Shown: positions 9,320 to 18,758, counted from the first letter of the stretch. The stretch is DNA of 64,000 bases from Kribbella soli (GCF_004331345.1 NZ_SJJZ01000003.1:1302001-1366000), one strand, 5' to 3'. Program-made: numbers and translations. The notes: generated by a model not told the origin, from the sequence alone.

Positions 9320-10046
9320 ACGTCGAGGTCGCCCAGACGTACCCGACCACGGCGATCCCGAGGCACCAGGCGAACGCGGCGATCAGGTCGCCGGTCTGCG
9401 GCGCGCCGTTCAGCAGCCCGCGCAGGCTCTCGATGATCGGCGTGAACGGCTGGTACTGCGCGAACTGCTTCACGCCGGGCCCCATCTTGTCCGCCGGCAC
9501 GATCGCGCTGCTGAAGAACGGCAGCATCACCAGCGGCACCGAGGCCAGACCTGCGGTCTCCGGGGTCTTCGCGAACAGGCCGAGGGCAACGGTCAGCCAG
9601 CCGGTCGCCAGCCCGAGCAGGACGACGAGACCGATCACGCCGAGCCACTGGGCGAAGCTCGCCGACGGGTTGAAGCCGAGCGCGAACGCGACCCCGATGA
9701 TCGCGGCGATCGCGATCAGGTTGGTCATCACGCTGGAGATCACGTGCCCGGTCAGGACCGCGCCCCGCGGCACGTCCATCACCTTGAAGCGGTTGATGAT
9801 GCCCTTGGTCATGTCGGAGTTCACGGCTGTCGCCACGGCGCCGAGCCCGTAGCAGACCGCCAGCAGGAGCATGCCGGGGGTCGCGTAGTCGACGTACGGG
9901 ACGCCGACGCTGAACGCGTCGCCGAGCATGTAGACGAACATCAGCATCACCACGACCGGCATCAGGACCGCGTTGAAGACGGAGGTCGGGTTCCGCGCGA
10001 TGTGCTTGAGGTTGCGGCGCAGCATCACGATCGAGGGGTTCTTCAT
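9303..10046 (-). CDS. ABC-2 type permease, DrrB-like
   Basis: A 247-residue integral membrane protein with about six hydrophobic segments and the ABC-2 pattern (MPVVVMLMFVYML near the start, PLVMLPFFSSAIVP before the last segments). It is the membrane half of a DrrAB-type exporter. Its ATG overlaps the stop of the ATPase gene by 4 bp, so the two are translationally coupled. Such pairs expel drugs or lipids, and a substrate cannot be assigned. The cis-neighbour SARP regulator is tail-to-tail and need not control it. Confidence 0.85.
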   Translation of the reverse strand: MKNPSIVMLRRNLKHIARNPTSVFNAVLMPVVVMLMFVYMLGDAFSVGVPYVDYATPGMLLLAVCYGLGAVATAVNSDMTKGIINRFKVMDVPRGAVLTGHVISSVMTNLIAIAAIIGVAFALGFNPSASFAQWLGVIGLVVLLGLATGWLTVALGLFAKTPETAGLASVPLVMLPFFSSAIVPADKMGPGVKQFAQYQPFTPIIESLRGLLNGAPQTGDLIAAFAWCLGIAVVGYVWATSTFKKRA

Positions 10047-10978
10047 TTCGCGACTACCTCCGCGGTGTCGTGGCCCGTCAGGGCGAGGAATACGTCATCG
10101 AGGTCAGGGGTGTTGACAGAGAACTCGTCGGCGTCGATCGAGTACTCGTCGAGCCGGTCGAGCAGCTTGCGGACCGACTGGGTGCCGCCGTCGCTGGGGA
10201 CCCGCAGGGTCAGCGCGTCGTCGTCCCGGGTCGAGTCGGGCATGATCCGGGCGGCGGTGTCGAGGTCCTCGACGGAGCCGAACCGGAACCGGACGTGGGT
10301 GCCGGGGATCTGCCGCTTGAGCTCCTCCGGGGTGCCCTGGGCAACCAAACGGCCCTTGTCGAGTACCGCGATCTTGTCGGCCAACTGGTCGGCCTCGTCG
10401 AGGTACTGCGTGGTCAGGAAGATGGTCACGCCGTCCGCGAGCAGCTCGCGGATGATCGTCCACATGGTGCGCCGGCTGCGCGGGTCGAGGCCCGTCGTCG
10501 GCTCGTCCAGGAAGATGATCTGCGGGTTGCCGACCAGGGTCATCGCCAGGTCGAGCTTGCGGCGCATGCCGCCGGAGTACGTCGCCGCGGCCTTGTCCGC
10601 AGCCTCCGCCAGGTCGAAGCGCTCCAGGAGTCCGCCGACGATCTCGTCGCCCGCGCCGCGGGTCAGGTCGACCATCAACTGGAGGTTCTCGCGACCGGTC
10701 AGCAGTTCGTCCACGGCCGCGAACTGGCCGGTGACCCCGATCGCGGACCGGACCGCCTTCGCGTCGGTCGCGACGTCGTGTCCGGCCACCCGGACCGTAC
10801 CGCCGTCAGCCTTGGTCAACGTGGTCAGCACGTTCACCGTGGTCGTCTTGCCGGCCCCGTTCGGGCCGAGCAGGGAGAAGACGGTGCCCGCGGGGACGTC
10901 GAGGTCGATCCCGTCGAGCACGGTCTTGTCGCCGAATGCCTTGCGCAGTCCAGTGACCGCAATCGCCGAAGTTGTCAT
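10043..10978 (-). CDS. ABC transporter ATP-binding protein, DrrA-like
   Basis: A 311-residue ATPase with Walker A GPNGAGKTT at 38-46, signature YSGGM at 134-138, Walker B IIFLDEP at 154-160, and the extra C-terminal region seen in daunorubicin-resistance type (DrrA) ATPases. It energises the permease encoded immediately downstream. The start ATG lies beside a cluster of CTGACACG half-sites shared with the divergent DUF4097 gene. Confidence 0.9.
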   Translation of the reverse strand: MTTSAIAVTGLRKAFGDKTVLDGIDLDVPAGTVFSLLGPNGAGKTTTVNVLTTLTKADGGTVRVAGHDVATDAKAVRSAIGVTGQFAAVDELLTGRENLQLMVDLTRGAGDEIVGGLLERFDLAEAADKAAATYSGGMRRKLDLAMTLVGNPQIIFLDEPTTGLDPRSRRTMWTIIRELLADGVTIFLTTQYLDEADQLADKIAVLDKGRLVAQGTPEELKRQIPGTHVRFRFGSVEDLDTAARIMPDSTRDDDALTLRVPSDGGTQSVRKLLDRLDEYSIDADEFSVNTPDLDDVFLALTGHDTAEVVAK

Positions 10979-11000
10979 GGGAACACCTTCGGCGGGCGTC

Positions 11001-11046
11001 CTGACACGCTCCTGACACGCCGCCTACACGGTGTCAGCCGCGTGTC
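11001..11046. promoter_or_regulatory. Repeated CTGACACG half-sites between ABC operon and DUF4097 gene
   Basis: CTGACACG occurs at 11001 and 11012 in direct orientation, followed by the inverse half GTGTCAG at 11031-11037 and GCGTGTC at 11040-11046. The spacing of about 11 bp corresponds to one helical turn. This arrangement in the divergent intergenic region suits a TetR- or MarR-type operator that controls both transcription units. No such regulator gene is adjacent. Confidence 0.4.
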
Positions 11047-11125
11047 CGCCGGGATCACAGAGCCTTGTCAGGGCGCCCGGCCAGAGTTGTCGTCATCAAC
11101 CGGATCACGACTCAGGAGCACTCAG

Positions 11126-11800
11126 ATGGCTACCTTCAGCACCCCCGCACCGATCTCCGCCGCCGTCGACATCATCTTCGGCGACATCACCGTCAAGGCG
11201 AGCGACCGTACTGACACGGTCGTCGAGGTCCGGCCGGTCGACCCCACCTGGGAGCTGGACGTGAAGGCCGCCGAGCAGGTTGTCATCGAGTTCACCGACG
11301 GGAAGCTGCAGGTCAAGCACCCGAAGCTGCGGTCCGTGTTCAGCAAGCGGTACGGCGCGGTCGAGGTCCTGATCGAGCTGCCGACCGGCTCCGACGTCCA
11401 CGGGTACACCGCCAAGGGCGAGTACGTCGTCGAGGGCGAGGTCGGCTCGTGCGAGCTGAAGACCGCCAACGGCAACATCCGGGTCGGCAAGGTGGCCGGC
11501 ACCCTGCGCGCCAAGTCGGCCACCGGCCACATCACCGTCGAAGCGGCTGGTACCGAGGTCAACGCGCGGACCGCGAACGGCGACATCCGCGTCGGCACCC
11601 TCGGCACCGGCTCCCTCGACCTCTACACCGCCACCGGCGAGGTCGCGGTCGGCGTCCCGGAGGGCACCGCGGCCGCACTGGACGCGCACACCTCGGTCGG
11701 CCGGGTCTTCAACGACCTGGAGTCCGTCGAGAACGCCGCCCGCACCGTCACCGTCCGCGCCCGCACCCACGGCGGCAACATCACCCTCCGCCGCGCCTGA
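11126..11800 (+). CDS. DUF4097 beta-strand repeat protein
   Basis: A 224-residue protein built from repeated short beta-strand units with alternating TANGNIRVG, SATGHITVE and TANGDIRVG blocks, the hallmark of DUF4097/adhesin-like beta-helix proteins. It has no signal peptide. In actinobacteria such genes often sit beside ABC-2 exporters, and this one is divergent from the DrrAB pair and shares its upstream region. ATG at 11126 is preceded by AGGAG at 11114-11118. Function is not established. Confidence 0.75.
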   Translation: MATFSTPAPISAAVDIIFGDITVKASDRTDTVVEVRPVDPTWELDVKAAEQVVIEFTDGKLQVKHPKLRSVFSKRYGAVEVLIELPTGSDVHGYTAKGEYVVEGEVGSCELKTANGNIRVGKVAGTLRAKSATGHITVEAAGTEVNARTANGDIRVGTLGTGSLDLYTATGEVAVGVPEGTAAALDAHTSVGRVFNDLESVENAARTVTVRARTHGGNITLRRA

Positions 11801-11817
11801 TCCGCGACCCGCGGATC
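11799..11817. terminator. Bidirectional hairpin between DUF4097 and XRE genes
   Basis: GATCCGCG and CGCGGATC form a perfect 8-bp stem with a three-base loop. The stem overlaps the TGA of the plus-strand gene and ends 5 bp before the minus-strand stop codon. Its position between convergent genes suggests termination in both directions. Confidence 0.5.
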
Positions 11818-11821
11818 GCCC

Positions 11822-12688
11822 CTACTGTGCCGGAGTCCGGTCGGCGGCGAGGGAGGCGAGGAGTCGCAGTTTCTCCGCGGACGGTGAGCCCGGCTCGGCG
11901 GTGTAGACCAAGAGGACCAGGCCGGGCTCGGCTGTGACGGCGAGCTCCTCGTAGGCGAAGGTGAGCTCGCCGACCTCGGGATGATGGAATCGCTTGGTGC
12001 CGGTGCCGTGGGTTCGGACGTCGTGCGAGCCCCACAGCCGGCGGAAGGTCTCGCTCTGCGTCGACAGCTCGCCGACCAGGTCCTGCAGGGTGCGGTCGTG
12101 CGGATCGCGGCCGGCCTCGGCGCGCATGACCCCGACACACATGTGCGCGAACAGGTCCCAGTCCGGGTAGAAGTCGCGCGAAGCCGGGTCGAGGAACTGG
12201 AAGCGGGCCAGGTTCGGCGTCCGGCCGCCCTCGCCGATCACGGGCGAGTAGAAGACCCGTCCGAGGGCGTTCGTGGCGAGCAGGTCCTGCGCCGGATTGC
12301 GGACGAACGCGACACCGTCGGTGATCGCCTCCAGCGCCCACTGCAGGCTGGGCCGGGAGGTCGTCTGCGGCGTCGTACGGCGACGACGGCGCCCCGAGGT
12401 CGGGATGCCGTCGGCCGCCCGGGCGAGATCGAGAAGGTGCGCGCGCTCGGTCTCGTCGAGCCGGAGCGCCTGGGCGATCGCCTCGAGCACCGCCGACGAG
12501 GCGCCCGCGATCGTTCCGCGTTCGAGCTTCGCGTAGTACTCGACGCTCACGCCGGCCAGCGTGGCCACCTCGCTGCGCCGCAGACCGGCCACGCGGCGCT
12601 GGCCGGCCGCCGGGAGGCCAACGTCCGACGGCGTCAGCTTCGCCCGTCGTGACGTCAGGAACTCACGGACCTCGGCCTTGTTGTCCAT
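11822..12688 (-). CDS. XRE-family regulator with MmyB-like ligand domain
   Basis: A 288-residue protein. An N-terminal helix-turn-helix (about 33-60, with RRSEVATLAGVSVEYYAKLERG in two pieces) is followed by a PAS-like MmyB domain to about residue 280. This architecture is very common in actinobacteria and often represses an adjacent transporter or oxidoreductase. It is divergent from the MFS-alcohol dehydrogenase pair, with about 100 bp between starts holding a TGTAC dyad. Confidence 0.85.
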   Translation of the reverse strand: MDNKAEVREFLTSRRAKLTPSDVGLPAAGQRRVAGLRRSEVATLAGVSVEYYAKLERGTIAGASSAVLEAIAQALRLDETERAHLLDLARAADGIPTSGRRRRRTTPQTTSRPSLQWALEAITDGVAFVRNPAQDLLATNALGRVFYSPVIGEGGRTPNLARFQFLDPASRDFYPDWDLFAHMCVGVMRAEAGRDPHDRTLQDLVGELSTQSETFRRLWGSHDVRTHGTGTKRFHHPEVGELTFAYEELAVTAEPGLVLLVYTAEPGSPSAEKLRLLASLAADRTPAQ

Positions 12689-12724
12689 GTCATCGACAGT
12701 ACCGGCGGCGTACCTCGTGAGGGA

Positions 12725-12739
12725 TGTACTGCTGGTACA
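12725..12739. promoter_or_regulatory. TGTAC-N5-GTACA dyad between XRE and MFS genes
   Basis: A perfect five-base inverted repeat around a five-base spacer lies between the divergent starts. It is a candidate operator for the XRE/MmyB regulator acting on itself and on the MFS-dehydrogenase operon. Confidence 0.45.
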
Positions 12740-12789
12740 CCTCTCGAGCGTGACTTCTTCAGCGTCTCTCCCGGCGCTTGCATGGAGAC

Positions 12790-14004
12790 ATGCCCCTCAC
12801 CGTCACCCGGCCGCAGCCGACCAGCCGTGACGCCTCGCTGACCGCCACGGTGCTTGCCACGGTCGTGCTGATCACCGCGATCGCACCGCTGGCCACCGAC
12901 ATGTATGTGCCGGCCTTCCCGCTGGTCGCCCGCGATCTCGGCACCGGCGCAACCGAGGTGCAGCTGACTCTGACCACCTTCTTCGTCGGTATGGCGTTGG
13001 GCCAGCTTCTCGGCGGACCGTTCTCGGACCGGGTCGGCCGGCGTCGCCCGTTGCTGATCTCGCTCGTTGTGCTGACGGCTGCGTCGGTTCTGTGCGCGTT
13101 CAGCCCGACGATCGGCGTCCTGATGGTTGCCCGGCTGCTGCAGGGGTTCAGTGGCGGGTGGGCGATGGTCATCGCCCGGTCAATCGTCGTGGACCTGACC
13201 TCCGGAGCGCGGCTGGTCCGGGCGATGAACATGGTCGCCGGTGTCGCGGGGATCGCGCCCATCGTCGGACCGTTGCTCGGGGCAGCCGTTCTGCATTTCA
13301 CCCACTGGCGGGTGTCGTTCTGGGTCGTCGCCACGCTCGCCGCGTTGATGGTGGCGGCGGTCGCGTTCGGCGTACCCGAGACGCTCCGGCGTGGAAACCA
13401 TCCCGTCCGGCTGGCCGGTCGCGTCCTGCGCCACCGCGGCTTCCTCGGATACCTGCTGGTGTTCGCGTTCTCGATGGGCACGATCTTCGCGTACGTCGCC
13501 ACGTCGGCCTTCGCGCTGCAGTCGATGAACGGTCTCTCCCCGGTCGCGTACTCGGTGGACTTCGCGTTCAACGCCGTCGGACTGACCATCGCGACACTGC
13601 TCGCCGCACGACTGGCCGATCGGGTCCCGACCCGGAAGATCGTCCTCCTCGGACTGGTGGTGACCGGTCTGGCGGGAGCTCTCCTGCTCGTCGGCGCGCT
13701 CTGGTTCGGCATGCCGCTCGTGGTGGCGCTCGTCGGCTTCTTCGTCCTGATGTCCGCCCAGGGATTCGTCGGCCCGAACGCCGGGGCACTGGCGTCAGCT
13801 CAGATTCCGGAGCATCCCGGTACCGGTTCGGCGCTGCTGGGTTTCCTGCAGTGGTGCACCGCCGGAGTCGTCGCCCCACTCGCGGGCCTCGGCGGTGCGA
13901 GTACCGCCGTACCCATGGCAGCCATCGTGGTTGCCCTCACCCTTGCGTCCTTGATCGCACTGATCACCAACCAGAAAGGTTCCCAGCCATGCATGGAGTC
14001 ATGA
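12790..14004 (+). CDS. MFS drug-resistance transporter, Bcr/CflA type
   Basis: A roughly 404-residue protein with twelve predicted membrane segments. ATDMYVPAFP in the first loop and SDRVGRRRPLL after TM2 are typical of the Bcr/CflA branch of DHA1 exporters. An alternative TTG at 12778 adds four residues. The end overlaps the alcohol dehydrogenase start by 16 bp, so the two are probably coupled. Efflux of a small molecule or drug is the family role; the substrate is unknown. Confidence 0.85.
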   Translation: MPLTVTRPQPTSRDASLTATVLATVVLITAIAPLATDMYVPAFPLVARDLGTGATEVQLTLTTFFVGMALGQLLGGPFSDRVGRRRPLLISLVVLTAASVLCAFSPTIGVLMVARLLQGFSGGWAMVIARSIVVDLTSGARLVRAMNMVAGVAGIAPIVGPLLGAAVLHFTHWRVSFWVVATLAALMVAAVAFGVPETLRRGNHPVRLAGRVLRHRGFLGYLLVFAFSMGTIFAYVATSAFALQSMNGLSPVAYSVDFAFNAVGLTIATLLAARLADRVPTRKIVLLGLVVTGLAGALLLVGALWFGMPLVVALVGFFVLMSAQGFVGPNAGALASAQIPEHPGTGSALLGFLQWCTAGVVAPLAGLGGASTAVPMAAIVVALTLASLIALITNQKGSQPCMES

Positions 14005-15011
14005 TGTACGGTCCCGGCGACGTCCGCGTCGAGGACCGCCCCGACCCGATCATCCAGCAGCCGACCGACGCGATCATCCGGCTCAGCGCGACCTGCGTGT
14101 GCGGTTCCGACCTCTGGCCGTACCGCGGGCAGGACAAGCTCGACGGGCCGACGCCGATGGGCCACGAGTACGTCGGTGTCGTCGAGGAGATCGGCTCCGA
14201 AGTGACCACTGTGAAGCCCGGTGATTTCGTCATCGGCTCGTTCTTCGCCTCCGACAACACCTGCGAGATCTGCCAGGCCGGCTACCAGTCACGCTGCGTC
14301 CACGCCGAGCCGATGGGTGCCATCGGCACCCAGTCGGAACTGGCCCGGGTACCGCTCGCGGACGGCACTCTGGTCCCGACCCGTGGCCTGCCCGACGCCG
14401 ATCTGATCCCCTCCTTCCTGGCGGCGTCGGACGTGCTCGGGACCGGTTGGTTCGCCGCGATCGCGGCCGAAGCGGGACCGGGCAAGACGGTGGCGGTTGT
14501 GGGCGACGGTGCGGTCGGGCTCCTCGGCGTACTCGCGGCGAAGCAACTCGGCGCCGAACGCATCATCGCGATGAGCCGCCACGAGTCCAGGCAGAACCTT
14601 GCCCTGGAGTACGGCGCGACGGACATCGTCATCGAACGCGGGGACGAGGGGGTCGCGCGCGTCAAGGAGCTCACCAACGGCTACGGAGCGCACAGCGTCA
14701 TCGAAGCCGTCGGTACGCAGGAGTCGATGCTCCAGGCCATCCGCTCCACCCGCCCCGGTGGTCACGTCGGTTACGTTGGTGTCGCCCACGACGTGACGCT
14801 GCCCGGTGACGAGCTCTTCTTCTCCGGCGTGCACCTGCACGGCGGACCCGCGCCCGTCCGCCAGTACCTGCCCACGCTGATCGACCTGATCTCCCGGCGC
14901 GAGATCGACCCCGGCAAGGTGTTCGACCTGACCCTCCCCCTGACCGATGCGGCCAAGGCCTACGAGGCGATGGACCGACGCCAGGCAATCAAGGCACTCT
15001 TGCAGCCGTGA
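13989..15011 (+). CDS. Zinc-dependent alcohol dehydrogenase family protein
   Basis: A 340-residue medium-chain dehydrogenase. The catalytic-zinc region shows CVCGSD (Cys36-38) and GHE (59-61). A structural-zinc-like Cys cluster lies at 92, 95 and 103, with Gly at the usual fourth position. The Rossmann motif GDGAVGLLG comes in the middle. It oxidises or reduces an unknown alcohol/aldehyde with NAD(P). It overlaps the upstream MFS gene and is likely regulated by the divergent XRE regulator. Confidence 0.85.
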   Translation: MHGVMMYGPGDVRVEDRPDPIIQQPTDAIIRLSATCVCGSDLWPYRGQDKLDGPTPMGHEYVGVVEEIGSEVTTVKPGDFVIGSFFASDNTCEICQAGYQSRCVHAEPMGAIGTQSELARVPLADGTLVPTRGLPDADLIPSFLAASDVLGTGWFAAIAAEAGPGKTVAVVGDGAVGLLGVLAAKQLGAERIIAMSRHESRQNLALEYGATDIVIERGDEGVARVKELTNGYGAHSVIEAVGTQESMLQAIRSTRPGGHVGYVGVAHDVTLPGDELFFSGVHLHGGPAPVRQYLPTLIDLISRREIDPGKVFDLTLPLTDAAKAYEAMDRRQAIKALLQP

Positions 15012-15082
15012 CCAGGCGGAGCCAGGCTGCGGCAAGGGCGGCATGCCCCGCCACGGTCGGGTGCACGCCCGGAGTGTGATGG

Positions 15083-16528
15083 TCATGCCGCCCACCTCCG
15101 CACGGCGTCCTCGAATGGTTCCGGATCGCCGGCCCACGCGACGACGCCGTCGGGCCGGACGAGGACCGCGTCCAGGCCGAGATCGTCCAGAACGGGCCCA
15201 GCGACGTACCGGATGTCCTTACCTGCAACGGAATCCTGGAGGTTTCCGCGGAAGTCGAGTACGACGGCGCGCCCGTCCTGCAGCAGGTCGCCGAGGCGCG
15301 TGCCGTCCTCGAACTGGAAGTCCGGAGCGTTGCGCCCGACGAGCGGATGCTCGCTGCCGACGTCGTACCGGAGCGCCAGTCCCGACAGCTTGCGAGACAC
15401 GTACGTCGCCCCGTCGCGGGTCCCGAGCAGGTCGCGGATCAGTCCTTGCATCGCCCCGGCCGACGGACCGGGCCTCATCACCATCGCCTGCGCGCGCGTC
15501 CAGTCGAGCACCGCGGCACCGATCGGATGCCGTTCGCTCGTGTACGTGTCGAGCAACCCGTCCGGCGCCTGCCCGCGCACCGTCGCCGCAAGCTTCCACC
15601 CCAGATTCATCGCGTCGCCGAGGCCGGTGTTGAGCCCCTGCCCGCCGAGCGGCGCGTGGATGTGCGCGGCATCGCCCGCGACCAGCACACGGCCGTTCCG
15701 GTACGTCGTCGTCTGCATCGCGCGATCGGTGAAACTCGACGCCAGCCGTACGTCGATGACCGTCACGTCGGTGTCCGACACGCGACGCAGTACCTCCTGG
15801 AGATGGCCGCGAGTCAGCTCCTGCGAGCGGTCGTACGCGCCGCCGTCGAAGTCCATCATCGCGACATGCCCGTCAGCCTGCATCACGAGGTACATGCCGG
15901 TCGGCGTCAGGTTGAACCCCGGCCTCAGCTTCTCGGGATCGGCGAGCGTCGCGTGCATGACATACCCGGTGAACTCCGGCGGGGTCCCGGCGAACTCGAA
16001 CCCCGCGAGCGCGCGCACCACGCTGTGCCCGCCATCGCAACCGACCACCCACCGCGCCGCGTACTCGCGCTCACCGGCGCTCACGACCACGTGGTCGTCG
16101 TACTGCGTGACGCCCGAGACCGCTGTACCGCGTTCGATCTCGACGCCCAACTTGGCGGCCCGCTCGGCCAGCACGGACTCCACCGCTTCGAGGCTCGTCA
16201 GCATCGGCCCCGTGACCAGGCTCGGCAGCCGGAACGGCAACTCGTCGACCTGGTCCGCGTCGACCATCATCCCCGCGAAATGTCCGCCGGCCCGAGGCGG
16301 CTCGTCGCCGGCGCCCGACGCGGTCTTCAGCTCCGCGAGCATCCCGCGCCGGGAGAACGCCTCGACCGACGCCGCCGACAACCCCCGCATCCCCAACGGG
16401 TGCGCCCGCCACGGCGACTGCCCTTCCGATTCCCGCTCGATCACCAGCACCGAACACCCCGCGAGCCCGACCTCACAGGCCAGAAACAGCCCGACCGGCC
16501 CGGCCCCCACGATCACCACGTCATACAT
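15083..16528 (-). CDS. FAD-dependent aromatic-ring monooxygenase
   Basis: A 481-residue PheA/TfdB-type flavoprotein hydroxylase. It has the FAD-binding GAGPVG at residues about 8-13, the DG motif (VVGCDGGHSVVR), the GD motif (VLVAGDAAHIHAP followed by GGQGLN) and a thioredoxin-like C-terminal domain. Family members hydroxylate phenols, polyketides or antibiotics such as rifampicin with NAD(P)H and oxygen. ATG at 16528 has AAGGAG seven bases upstream and is preferred over the ATG at 16543. Substrate cannot be assigned. Confidence 0.85.
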   Translation of the reverse strand: MYDVVIVGAGPVGLFLACEVGLAGCSVLVIERESEGQSPWRAHPLGMRGLSAASVEAFSRRGMLAELKTASGAGDEPPRAGGHFAGMMVDADQVDELPFRLPSLVTGPMLTSLEAVESVLAERAAKLGVEIERGTAVSGVTQYDDHVVVSAGEREYAARWVVGCDGGHSVVRALAGFEFAGTPPEFTGYVMHATLADPEKLRPGFNLTPTGMYLVMQADGHVAMMDFDGGAYDRSQELTRGHLQEVLRRVSDTDVTVIDVRLASSFTDRAMQTTTYRNGRVLVAGDAAHIHAPLGGQGLNTGLGDAMNLGWKLAATVRGQAPDGLLDTYTSERHPIGAAVLDWTRAQAMVMRPGPSAGAMQGLIRDLLGTRDGATYVSRKLSGLALRYDVGSEHPLVGRNAPDFQFEDGTRLGDLLQDGRAVVLDFRGNLQDSVAGKDIRYVAGPVLDDLGLDAVLVRPDGVVAWAGDPEPFEDAVRRWAA

Positions 16529-16693
16529 ATGTTTCTCCTTCATTCGCTCGCCTGAGGCACACGACGACCGTGTCACCGCCCGCGCACAGGGCCCTGAGAC
16601 GGCCTTGCACGGCGCTGACACCGCCCTGTCGCAGCCGCCGGCCGGGAATTGCGTCCGGGGCCGTCGAAAAGGAAGCCGAATTTTGTCGGACTG

Positions 16694-16709
16694 TTGACGG
16701 AATAATTCC
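16694..16709 (+). promoter_or_regulatory. TTGACG promoter element with GGAATAATTCC palindrome
   Basis: TTGACG at 16694-16699 runs into the perfect 11-bp palindrome GGAATAATTCC (16699-16709), 20 bp before the GTG of the ROK regulator. ROK proteins commonly autoregulate, so this is a plausible operator for the sulfatase operon. Confidence 0.4.
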
Positions 16710-16729
16710 GGGTTCCTAGCGTCACGACC

Positions 16730-17956
16730 GTGCAGACCTATCCAGGAGTGCAGGCGCTGGTGCGGAGGACCCACGAAGAACGGGTCCTCCAGGTGCTGCG
16801 CGAGCAGGGCGCGCTCAGCCGGAACCAGATCGCCCGTGCCGTCGGCCTGTCCCGGACCACCCTGTCCGAGATCACCGGAAGCCTGCTGCAGCGAGGCGCC
16901 ATCGTGGTGACCGACACCGACGCGGCGCACCGTGAGGGCAGCGGCCGGCCCGCCGAGCGGCTGGCGCTGGATCCGGCATCCGGACAGTTCATGGGCGTCG
17001 ACTTCGGGCATCGCCGCGTGCACGTCATCGTGGCCGACGCCTCGCACGAGATCGTGGCCTCGGGCTCCGACCGGTACGACGACCACGTCGACTGGCCGAC
17101 CCGGCTCGACGTCGCGTTCCGCCTGGTGGAGCGACTCAGCGACGAGTACGGCGTCCACTACGGCGCCCTGCAGGGCGTGGGCATCGGCATCCCGGGGCCG
17201 TACTCAGGCAAACCAGGCGTGCGCGACTATCCGTCCCACCGGGCCGCGGCCGACGGCTTCCACGAGGCCTCGGTCGACGAAGCGTTCTGCGAGCGGTTCG
17301 GCGCACCGGTGGTCGTCGACAACAACACCCGGCTGGCGGCGCTCGCCGAGGCGATCTTCGGCGCGAAGGCGATCGAGCACCTCCTCTACGTCCGGCTGTC
17401 CGACGGAGTCGGTGGCGGGCTCGTGGTCGGCGGCCGGCTCGTGTCCGGTTCCGCCGGACTGGCCGGCGAACTGGGCCACGTCACGGTGCGAGCCGACGGC
17501 GACCCCTGCCGCTGCGGCAAGAACGGTTGCCTCGAGACCATCGCCTCGGTCCCCGCGATCCTGGCCGCCTGCCGGGCCGCCGGGCTCCCGGTGGAGAGTC
17601 TGGACGACCTCGCGGCCGCGGTCGCCCGTTCGCACCCGGTGGCCGACCGGATACTGCGCGACGCCTCCGCGGCGGTAGGCCGCGTTCTCGCCGCCGTCGC
17701 GATGGCGTTGAACCCCGCCGAGATCGTGATCGGCGGCGAGATCACCCGGCTCGCGCCGGTGATCGTCCAGCAGGCCGCCGCGACAGTCGCCTACGAACTC
17801 TTTCCGGGCGCCGCCTCCCCCGGCGTACGGGCGGCGCACCTCGCCGACGACGACGGCGCTCTCGGCGCCCTCGCCGCGGTGTTCCACAGCTCGCCGCTCC
17901 TGGCGGGCTACCCAGAGACGCAGATCCGAGGAGTGGTCGATGGCCGTCATCAGTGA
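16730..17956 (+). CDS. ROK-family transcriptional regulator
   Basis: A 408-residue protein. An N-terminal winged helix (about 15-65, LSRNQIARAVGLSRTTLSEI) joins a ROK sugar-kinase-like domain with the zinc motif CRCGKNGCLE. ROK repressors sense sugars or derivatives. It is the first gene of a five-gene run and its end overlaps the ABC permease by 17 bp. The presence of a sulfatase suggests that the ligand is a (sulfated) sugar, which is an inference. Confidence 0.85.
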   Translation: MQTYPGVQALVRRTHEERVLQVLREQGALSRNQIARAVGLSRTTLSEITGSLLQRGAIVVTDTDAAHREGSGRPAERLALDPASGQFMGVDFGHRRVHVIVADASHEIVASGSDRYDDHVDWPTRLDVAFRLVERLSDEYGVHYGALQGVGIGIPGPYSGKPGVRDYPSHRAAADGFHEASVDEAFCERFGAPVVVDNNTRLAALAEAIFGAKAIEHLLYVRLSDGVGGGLVVGGRLVSGSAGLAGELGHVTVRADGDPCRCGKNGCLETIASVPAILAACRAAGLPVESLDDLAAAVARSHPVADRILRDASAAVGRVLAAVAMALNPAEIVIGGEITRLAPVIVQQAAATVAYELFPGAASPGVRAAHLADDDGALGALAAVFHSSPLLAGYPETQIRGVVDGRHQ

Positions 17957-18758
17957 CCAGACCGCCCGCGGCGCGAAGCCGCGCGATCGCGCCGGAGGAC
18001 GCAGGCGCGCCCGGGCCGGTGGTCTTCCGCTGCTGCTGAACGCGGTTTCCGTCGGCCTCGGGATCGCGGTGTGGTGGGCGCTGGCTCTCGCCGGACTCAA
18101 ACTGCCCACCCCTCCCGAGGTCGTCGCGCAGGCGATCACCCTGATCGGCAACGGCACACTGGGCAAGGACGTCCTGGCCAGCCTGACGCGGGTCTTGATC
18201 GGGTTCGCGCTCGGCACCGCCGCCGCCGTCCCCGTCGGGTTCCTGATGGGCTGGTACGCCGTGGTCCGCGGATTGGTCGAGCCGTGGATCCAGTTCTTCC
18301 GCACCGTCCCGCCGCTGGCGATCATCCCGCTGGCCATCGTGCTGATGGGGATCGGCGAGGCCCCGAAGATCTTCGTCATCTTCCTGGCCGCGTTCCTCGC
18401 CTGCGTGATCTCGACGTTCCAGGGCGTGGTCAACGTCGACCGCACGCTGATCAACGCGGCCCGGGTGCTGGGCGCCAAGGACGCCGGCATCTTCGCCCGG
18501 GTGGTGGTGCCCGCGTCGACGCCGTTCATCCTCGTCGGCATGCGGGTGGGTCTGGGGTCGGCCTGGGCCACCCTGGTCGCCGCCGAGCTGATCGCCGCAC
18601 AGCAGGGCCTCGGCTTCCGGATGCAGAACGCGCAGCTCTACTACGACCTGCCGACGATCTTCGTCGGCCTGATCTCGATCGGGATCCTCGGCCTGCTGAT
18701 GGACCGCGTCCTGCTGCTGGCCGAACGCAAACTCACCGGATGGCAGGAGCGCCGATGA
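17940..18758 (+). CDS. ABC permease, SsuC/TauC-like
   Basis: A 272-residue membrane protein with a basic N-terminus, about six membrane segments, and the BPD permease motif around VLGAKDAGIFARVVVPAS in the cytoplasmic loop. It belongs to the nitrate/sulfonate/taurine permease family. It overlaps the regulator gene upstream and shares ATGA with the ATPase gene downstream. Together with the ATPase and lipoprotein it forms an importer, probably for a sulfonate or sulfate ester. Confidence 0.85.
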   Translation: MAVISDQTARGAKPRDRAGGRRRARAGGLPLLLNAVSVGLGIAVWWALALAGLKLPTPPEVVAQAITLIGNGTLGKDVLASLTRVLIGFALGTAAAVPVGFLMGWYAVVRGLVEPWIQFFRTVPPLAIIPLAIVLMGIGEAPKIFVIFLAAFLACVISTFQGVVNVDRTLINAARVLGAKDAGIFARVVVPASTPFILVGMRVGLGSAWATLVAAELIAAQQGLGFRMQNAQLYYDLPTIFVGLISIGILGLLMDRVLLLAERKLTGWQERR

